Of a stretch of 64,000 bases of DNA, positions 59,411 to 64,000 are shown in pieces. The position numbers were made by a program, and so were the translations under genes. The notes under the pieces are model-generated. The model was not told where the DNA came from. It did no database searches and saw only the letters and a list, made by a program, of their open reading frames with translations. The first letter of the stretch is position 1, and the number at the start of each line of letters is the position of its first letter. Source of the stretch: Eubacterium sp. (GTDB lineage: Bacteria > Bacillota > Clostridia > Lachnospirales > Lachnospiraceae). The DNA lies in assembly GCA_017938215.1 (NCBI GenBank), contig JAGBBZ010000017.1:1-64000 (forward strand). Direction: 5' to 3'.

Positions 59411-60348
59411 GTGAAGTAAAGAAAATTGCAACTCGTGAGAGTTATGGAAATGCACTTGCAGAGCTTGGTGCAGAATTTGAAAATCTTGTAGTATTGGATG
59501 CAGACCTTGCAGCTGCAACAAAGACAGGTGTATTCAAGAAAGCATATCCAGATCGACATATTGATTGTGGTATTGCAGAATGTAATATGATTGGTATTGC
59601 AGCTGGACTTGCTGCTACCGGAAAAATCCCATTTGCAAGTTCTTTTGCGATGTTCGCAGCAGGACGTGCATTTGAACAGGTTCGTAATTCAGTAGCATAT
59701 CCAAAATTGAATGTAAAGATTGGTGCAACGCATGCAGGAATTTCGGTAGGAGAAGATGGTGCGACACACCAGTGTAATGAAGACATCGCGTTGATGAGAA
59801 CAATTCCAGGAATGGTTGTTATCAATCCTTCTGATGACGTGGAAGCAAAAGCTGCTGTACGTGCTGCGATTGAGCATGAGGGACCAGTATATCTTCGTTT
59901 CGGACGTTTGGCAGTACCTGTGATCAATGATACTGCAGATTACAAGTTTGAACTTGGAAAAGGCGTGGTTCTTCGTGAAGGTAAGGATGTTACAATTATT
60001 GCTTCCGGACTTCCAGTATCTGAGTGTATGGCGGCAGCGGACAAATTAGCAGCAGATGGTATTGATGCTAAGGTAATTAATATCCATACAATCAAACCAT
60101 TAGATGAAGAGTTAGTAATTGCAGCTGCTAAGGAAACAGGTAAGGTTGTCACTGTAGAAGAGCATTCTGTAATTGGTGGTTTGGGAAGCGCTGTATGTGA
60201 CGTGCTTTCAGAAAAATGCCCAACTCCTGTTATGAAGATTGGTATCAATGATGTATTTGGAGAGTCTGGCCCAGCGGTTGAACTTGTTAAGAAATACGGA
60301 TTGGATGCGGATAGCATTTATGCAAAAGTAAAAGATTTTGCGAAATAA
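59407..60348 (+). CDS. Transketolase, C-terminal subunit
   Basis: A 313-residue protein with the pyrimidine-binding and C-terminal domains of transketolase: ATRESYGNALAEL, DCGIAECNMIGIAAG (catalytic Glu of the pyrimidine site), FAMFAAGRAFEQVRN, THAGISVGEDGATHQ and the closing TVEEHSVIGGLGSAV. It assembles with the upstream N-terminal subunit. GTG start overlaps the previous stop (GTGA). A strong terminator hairpin follows. Confidence 0.95.
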   Translation: MSEVKKIATRESYGNALAELGAEFENLVVLDADLAAATKTGVFKKAYPDRHIDCGIAECNMIGIAAGLAATGKIPFASSFAMFAAGRAFEQVRNSVAYPKLNVKIGATHAGISVGEDGATHQCNEDIALMRTIPGMVVINPSDDVEAKAAVRAAIEHEGPVYLRFGRLAVPVINDTADYKFELGKGVVLREGKDVTIIASGLPVSECMAAADKLAADGIDAKVINIHTIKPLDEELVIAAAKETGKVVTVEEHSVIGGLGSAVCDVLSEKCPTPVMKIGINDVFGESGPAVELVKKYGLDADSIYAKVKDFAK

Positions 60349-60366
60349 AGGAAATAATGAGATTGA

Positions 60367-60397
60367 AAAAGCTCCGGGAATCGTTCTCGGAGCTTTT
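60367..60397. terminator. Bidirectional terminator between tkt and the GGDEF gene
   Basis: AAAAGCTCCG (60367-60376) pairs with CGGAGCTTTT (60388-60397), with a partly paired GGAA/TTCT interior, giving T-runs on both strands between convergent genes. Confidence 0.9.
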
Positions 60398-60411
60398 AAA
60401 ACGTTTTGTTC

Positions 60412-61494
60412 TTAATCGGTGACTACTCGATTTTTACCGGTTTGTTTTCCTTTGTATAATAATTTATCAGCGTCGCTGATGCATTTCTCGAAAGAGTGTT
60501 CGCGAAGATATGGTGTGATACCAAAGGTCATGGTGACTTTTACTGTGTGGTCTTTGCAAGAAACTTCTTGATGTTCGATCTCATATCGAATTTTTTCTGT
60601 AACAAGGCGTGCATATTCTATATTAGCTTTTAATAAAATTAAAATTTCTTCGCCGCCCCATCGACAAGCAATGTGCTTTTCATTTAAGTTGTTAAGAATG
60701 ATGCTAGCTACGGATTTTAGTACTTTATCTCCACAAGAGTGCCCATACTCGTCGTTAATTTTTTTGAAATCATCGATGTCACACATGATAAAACAATAAT
60801 CATCATCGGATTTATCAAGAATGGAATGAAGCTCTTCTGACATACTGTGACGATTTCTTAATTTAGTCAAAGCATCGTAATGTGCCAATTGATCTAATTT
60901 ACGATTGGAGGTGCGTAGTTCATATTCTTTTCTTCGAATTTCGATTGTATGAAGAGAGGCAAAAAACATAATCATTAGAACTACGATAAAAATATTCATT
61001 ACGGATACGAGAAATGCAAATCCTTGGGTATAATTTGTATACGCAGGGCCGAAGGCATATGTATACAGGCGCATCATAACAGTAAGAAACAAACTGATTA
61101 ATCCTAAAATACTTGGCATTAAGATTTTTTTTCGGATTGTTGGTGAAATGTATGCATAATAGTATGCCACATAAATCAGTCCGATATTGTACAATGAAAA
61201 ACCAAAATTCCATCCAAGTGTTAATGTTGCAAAAAAGGCATGCATAACGACTTCAAGAAATGTGCTTATCAACGCAATTGTATAATTTTTTTTTCGAATC
61301 AATGCCTCCAAAGGAAAGGCGTAAAATAGAACACTTACGGTATTAAAGGCAACCAACTGGTAGCATTTAATGTACAAAAAGAGAAATAGAAGAATAATAT
61401 GTATGATAGCAATAACAATTCTTGCAAACTCAAACCGTATATGATCGGTAATAAATTCTTTTCCCGATAGGATGTCTCTAAAATATGTAATCAT
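60412..61494 (-). CDS. Membrane diguanylate cyclase (GGDEF)
   Basis: A 360-residue protein with six or so membrane helices (about 25-185) and a C-terminal GGDEF domain (about 200-358). The active-site loop reads GGEEI (280-284), with DIDDFKKINDEYGH upstream, so it should synthesise c-di-GMP. The RxxD inhibitory I-site five residues before the loop is absent (NEKHIACRW), so product inhibition may be weak. ATG at 61494 on the minus strand follows TAGGAGCG. It is a single gene, convergent with the transketolase operon and divergent from aroA. Confidence 0.92.
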   Translation of the reverse strand: MITYFRDILSGKEFITDHIRFEFARIVIAIIHIILLFLFLYIKCYQLVAFNTVSVLFYAFPLEALIRKKNYTIALISTFLEVVMHAFFATLTLGWNFGFSLYNIGLIYVAYYYAYISPTIRKKILMPSILGLISLFLTVMMRLYTYAFGPAYTNYTQGFAFLVSVMNIFIVVLMIMFFASLHTIEIRRKEYELRTSNRKLDQLAHYDALTKLRNRHSMSEELHSILDKSDDDYCFIMCDIDDFKKINDEYGHSCGDKVLKSVASIILNNLNEKHIACRWGGEEILILLKANIEYARLVTEKIRYEIEHQEVSCKDHTVKVTMTFGITPYLREHSFEKCISDADKLLYKGKQTGKNRVVTD

Positions 61495-61580
61495 GCTTAT
61501 TCGCTCCTATGTTAATATATGTAATTAAGTATAACATAGAAAGAATGAAAAAAAAACATTTTTTTGTGAATTCTTTGGTG

Positions 61581-61609
61581 TTGCGTTTCTTTTCCAGACA
61601 CTATATAAT
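61581..61609 (+). promoter_or_regulatory. Sigma-A promoter of aroA
   Basis: TTGCGT (61581-61586), exactly 17 bp, perfect TATAAT (61604-61609). Confidence 0.65.
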
Positions 61610-61642
61610 AGGGAAAGAATGTTTTGGAAAGTGAGGACTACC

Positions 61643-62959
61643 ATGAAACAATATCAATGTAGGACCATTATGGAAGGGCGACGTTTTTCAGTCACAGTGC
61701 CAGGGTCAAAAAGTATTACCAATCGAGCTTTGTTGTTAGGAGCATTGGCAAAGGGAAAATCCAGATTAAATGGAGTGCTTTTTAGCGACGATTCTCGGGT
61801 GTTTATGAAGGCACTGGAAGAAATCGGATTTCAAGTGAATATAGATGTAGACAATGCTTGCGTAGAAATCGAAGGGTTAGGCGGACGCCTCCCGGAAAGT
61901 GTGAAGGAACGCAAGGTGTATGTGGGAAGCGCTGGGACAGCAGCTCGATTTTTAACGGCAATGCTTGCTTTGTCGGGGCAAAAGTATTTGGTAGATTCCT
62001 CGGATCAGATGAAGGAGCGCCCGATGGAACCGTTACTCCGAGCACTGGAAGAGTTAGGGGCACAGATTGAGTATTTGGAACGACCATATGCCTTTCCATT
62101 TCGGATTTTGGGAAGAGCTGATGTGAACCCGGAGAAAGTGGATTTGAATATTGATGCAAGTAGTCAGTTTTTGAGTGCATTATTGCTGAGTGCGGTCATG
62201 TGTCCAAAGGGCGTTACCATTCATCTGACAGGAAATCGTAATGCAAAAGCGTATGTGACGATATCCATGAAAATGATGGCGGAGTTTGGAGTGCAGACGG
62301 AACAATTGGACGAGAATACCTATCGTGTTCTGTCAGGACAAGAGTATAAGAGTCGAGAGTATCAGATTGAACCAGATGTGTCAGCAGCGTGTTACTTTTA
62401 CGCGATTGCAGCTATTACTGGAAATGAAGCGAAAGTAATGCATGTACATAAGACCACAACGCAAGGGGACATAAAGTTTCTGGATGTGCTAGAGCAAATG
62501 GGGTGTCAGGTGTGTGAAGAAGAGGATGGGATTGTGTTGCGAGGTGTCCGACGAGAGCAGAAACTGAAAGCAATTTCAGTAAAGATGAGTGATTTTTCGG
62601 ATCAGACCATGACGTTGGCGGCCATTGCACCCTTTGCGGACGATAAGGTGGAGATAGAAGGCGTAGAACATATCCGAAGACAAGAATCGGACCGTCTTCG
62701 AGGTATTGTTATGGAACTGCGACGAATGGGAATCTCCTGTGAAGAGAGGGAGGATGGAGTGACGATTTATCCGGGAGAAGTAAAGCCGGCGGTAATAGAA
62801 ACCTATGAGGATCATCGTATGGCAATGGCATTTGCCGTTACCGGATGCCGTGTAGAAGGAATCGTCATTGATAATCCGATGTGTTGTAAAAAAACCTTTG
62901 AAAATTATTTTGAAGTGTTGACAAATCTGGATTTAACAACTAAGATGGTAACAGAGTGA
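61643..62959 (+). CDS. aroA: 3-phosphoshikimate 1-carboxyvinyltransferase (EPSP synthase)
   Basis: A 438-residue enzyme of the shikimate pathway, joining PEP to shikimate 3-phosphate. Family signatures are visible: VPGSKSITNRALLLGALAKG, the GSAGTAARFLTA loop (catalytic), RPMEPLLRAL, and the C-terminal RRQESDRL and EDHRMAMAFAV. ATG 61643 has GAGGA a few bases upstream; ATG 61670 is a shorter alternative. No other aro gene is adjacent. Confidence 0.95.
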   Translation: MKQYQCRTIMEGRRFSVTVPGSKSITNRALLLGALAKGKSRLNGVLFSDDSRVFMKALEEIGFQVNIDVDNACVEIEGLGGRLPESVKERKVYVGSAGTAARFLTAMLALSGQKYLVDSSDQMKERPMEPLLRALEELGAQIEYLERPYAFPFRILGRADVNPEKVDLNIDASSQFLSALLLSAVMCPKGVTIHLTGNRNAKAYVTISMKMMAEFGVQTEQLDENTYRVLSGQEYKSREYQIEPDVSAACYFYAIAAITGNEAKVMHVHKTTTQGDIKFLDVLEQMGCQVCEEEDGIVLRGVRREQKLKAISVKMSDFSDQTMTLAAIAPFADDKVEIEGVEHIRRQESDRLRGIVMELRRMGISCEEREDGVTIYPGEVKPAVIETYEDHRMAMAFAVTGCRVEGIVIDNPMCCKKTFENYFEVLTNLDLTTKMVTE

Positions 62960-63012
62960 TGTGTCTGGCAAATTGCTGGAATTGGCAATAAATCAAAGAT
63001 ATGGAGGAAAAA

Positions 63013-64000
63013 ATGAAAAAGTTAATTGATGTTTTAAAAGAGATAATGGAAACGGGATTTGAGAAAGCTGGTTATGACAAAAAATATGGTTTTGTATCTG
63101 TGTCCAATCGTCCGGACCTTTGTCAGTATCAGTGTAATGGTGCCATGGCGGCAGCCAAAGAATATAAAAAGGCGCCGATTCAGATTGCAAATGATGTGGT
63201 AGAAGTTTTGAAGGAGGATGCTGCGTTTGCAAGCATCGAAGCAGTTAATCCTGGTTTTATTAATATTGTTGTAAGTGGAGAATTGTTGGTGAAACAGGCA
63301 GTCGCGATGATGACAGAGGACAAGTTCGGCGTGGAGTCTCAGGGTGAGCCAAAGTCTGTTGTGATTGATTATGGCGGACCGAATGTGGCGAAGCCATTGC
63401 ATGTAGGACATCTTCGTTCTGCGGTTATCGGTGAGAGTGTAAAACGTATTCATCGTTTTATGGGAGATAACATTGTGGGAGATGCTCACTTGGGTGATTG
63501 GGGACTTCAGATTGGACTTGTTATCACCGAGTTGAAAAAACGTCAACCAGACCTTCCTTATTTTGATGAGAACTTCGAAGGGGAATACCCGAAAGAGCCT
63601 CCATTTACGATTTCAGATTTGGAAGAGATTTATCCATATGCCAGCGGATATTCCAAAGAACATGAGGACTATTTGCTGGAGGCCCAGGAAGCAACAGCAA
63701 AATTACAAGATGGCGTACGTGGACATCGAGCGTTGTGGGAGCATATTCTGAATGTGTCCATTGCGGATTTGAAGAAAAACTATGATAAGTTAAACGTAGA
63801 ATTTGATTTGTGGAAAAAGGAAAGCGATGTGCAGCCCCTTATACCAGACATGGTAGAGAAAATGAAGGAAGACGGTCTTGCTTACATTAGCGAAGGCGCA
63901 TTGGTTGTGGATGTAACGGAAGAAAGTGACAAGAAAGAGCTTCCTCCATGTTTGATCGTGAAATCCAATGGAGCTACCTTGTATGCGACCACGGATTTGG
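63013..64000 (+). CDS. argS: Arginyl-tRNA synthetase (5' part, runs off the window)
   Basis: An open reading frame from ATG 63013 (SD GGAGG) that stays open to the last base, giving 329 residues of an expected ~550-590. The N-terminal Add-1 domain (about 1-110) precedes the class I signature YGGPNVAKPLHVGHLRSAVIG, whose HVGH is the HIGH motif, followed by GDNIVGDAHLGDWGLQIG, typical of ArgRS. The KMSK-equivalent region and anticodon domain lie beyond the window. It charges tRNA-Arg. Confidence 0.95.
   Translation, partial: MKKLIDVLKEIMETGFEKAGYDKKYGFVSVSNRPDLCQYQCNGAMAAAKEYKKAPIQIANDVVEVLKEDAAFASIEAVNPGFINIVVSGELLVKQAVAMMTEDKFGVESQGEPKSVVIDYGGPNVAKPLHVGHLRSAVIGESVKRIHRFMGDNIVGDAHLGDWGLQIGLVITELKKRQPDLPYFDENFEGEYPKEPPFTISDLEEIYPYASGYSKEHEDYLLEAQEATAKLQDGVRGHRALWEHILNVSIADLKKNYDKLNVEFDLWKKESDVQPLIPDMVEKMKEDGLAYISEGALVVDVTEESDKKELPPCLIVKSNGATLYATTDL

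Overview
The window looks like chromosome of a low-GC, spore-forming Clostridia, most likely a Lachnospiraceae relative (Roseburia/Butyrivibrio/Agathobacter type; family-level inference only). The reasons are a full-length Spo0A, HemZ, a FabV/Ter-type enoyl reductase, lysine-rich Big_2 secreted proteins, an SPATG-type sorting signal, a transketolase split into two genes, and frequent GTG/TTG starts behind strong Shine-Dalgarno (SD) sequences. I see no CRISPR array, rRNA, tRNA, intact insertion sequence or prophage.

Layout. (1) 1-7.4 kb is an AT-rich accessory region. It holds a membrane-anchored MerR regulator with a CPBP protease, a small DUF6061-like gene, a TetR gene divergent from an HXXEE/flavodoxin pair, and an ABC exporter with a two-component system. 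(2) 7.5-17.4 kb is a tightly packed eight-gene operon: five cobalamin-type radical SAM paralogues, one GH3-family adenylating ligase and two GNAT-like proteins. I do not recognise its product; it is the best candidate for an undescribed biosynthetic system. (3) 17.5-22.7 kb holds an orphan HipB-like regulator, a second two-component system, two GNATs and an HD-GYP protein. (4) 22.8-27.3 kb encodes two related secreted SGNH hydrolases. (5) 27.4-32.5 kb is an FtsX-type ABC transporter with a third two-component system. (6) 32.5-35.6 kb, on the minus strand, has mntP under a yybP-ykoY manganese riboswitch, then an OPT transporter overlapped by a PqqD-like gene. (7) 35.9-45.5 kb is core genome: spo0A, then rel, an MBL hydrolase, hemZ, hisS and aspS, then galM. 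(8) 45.6-53.6 kb has a small membrane protein, a CHR transporter, a 1774-residue cell-wall protein and a hemolysin III homologue. (9) 53.6-64 kb has fabV, a beta-CASP nuclease, an EAL protein, fsa with the split transketolase, a GGDEF cyclase, aroA and a truncated argS.

How the genes work together. The stringent-response, tRNA-charging, carbon and shikimate genes are housekeeping. Three sensor/ABC cassettes suggest envelope or antimicrobial-peptide sensing. Three c-di-GMP genes (HD-GYP, EAL, GGDEF) are scattered singly. The radical SAM/GH3/GNAT operon has no transporter, carrier protein or precursor-peptide gene inside it, so I infer it modifies a small molecule or lipid rather than a ribosomal peptide.
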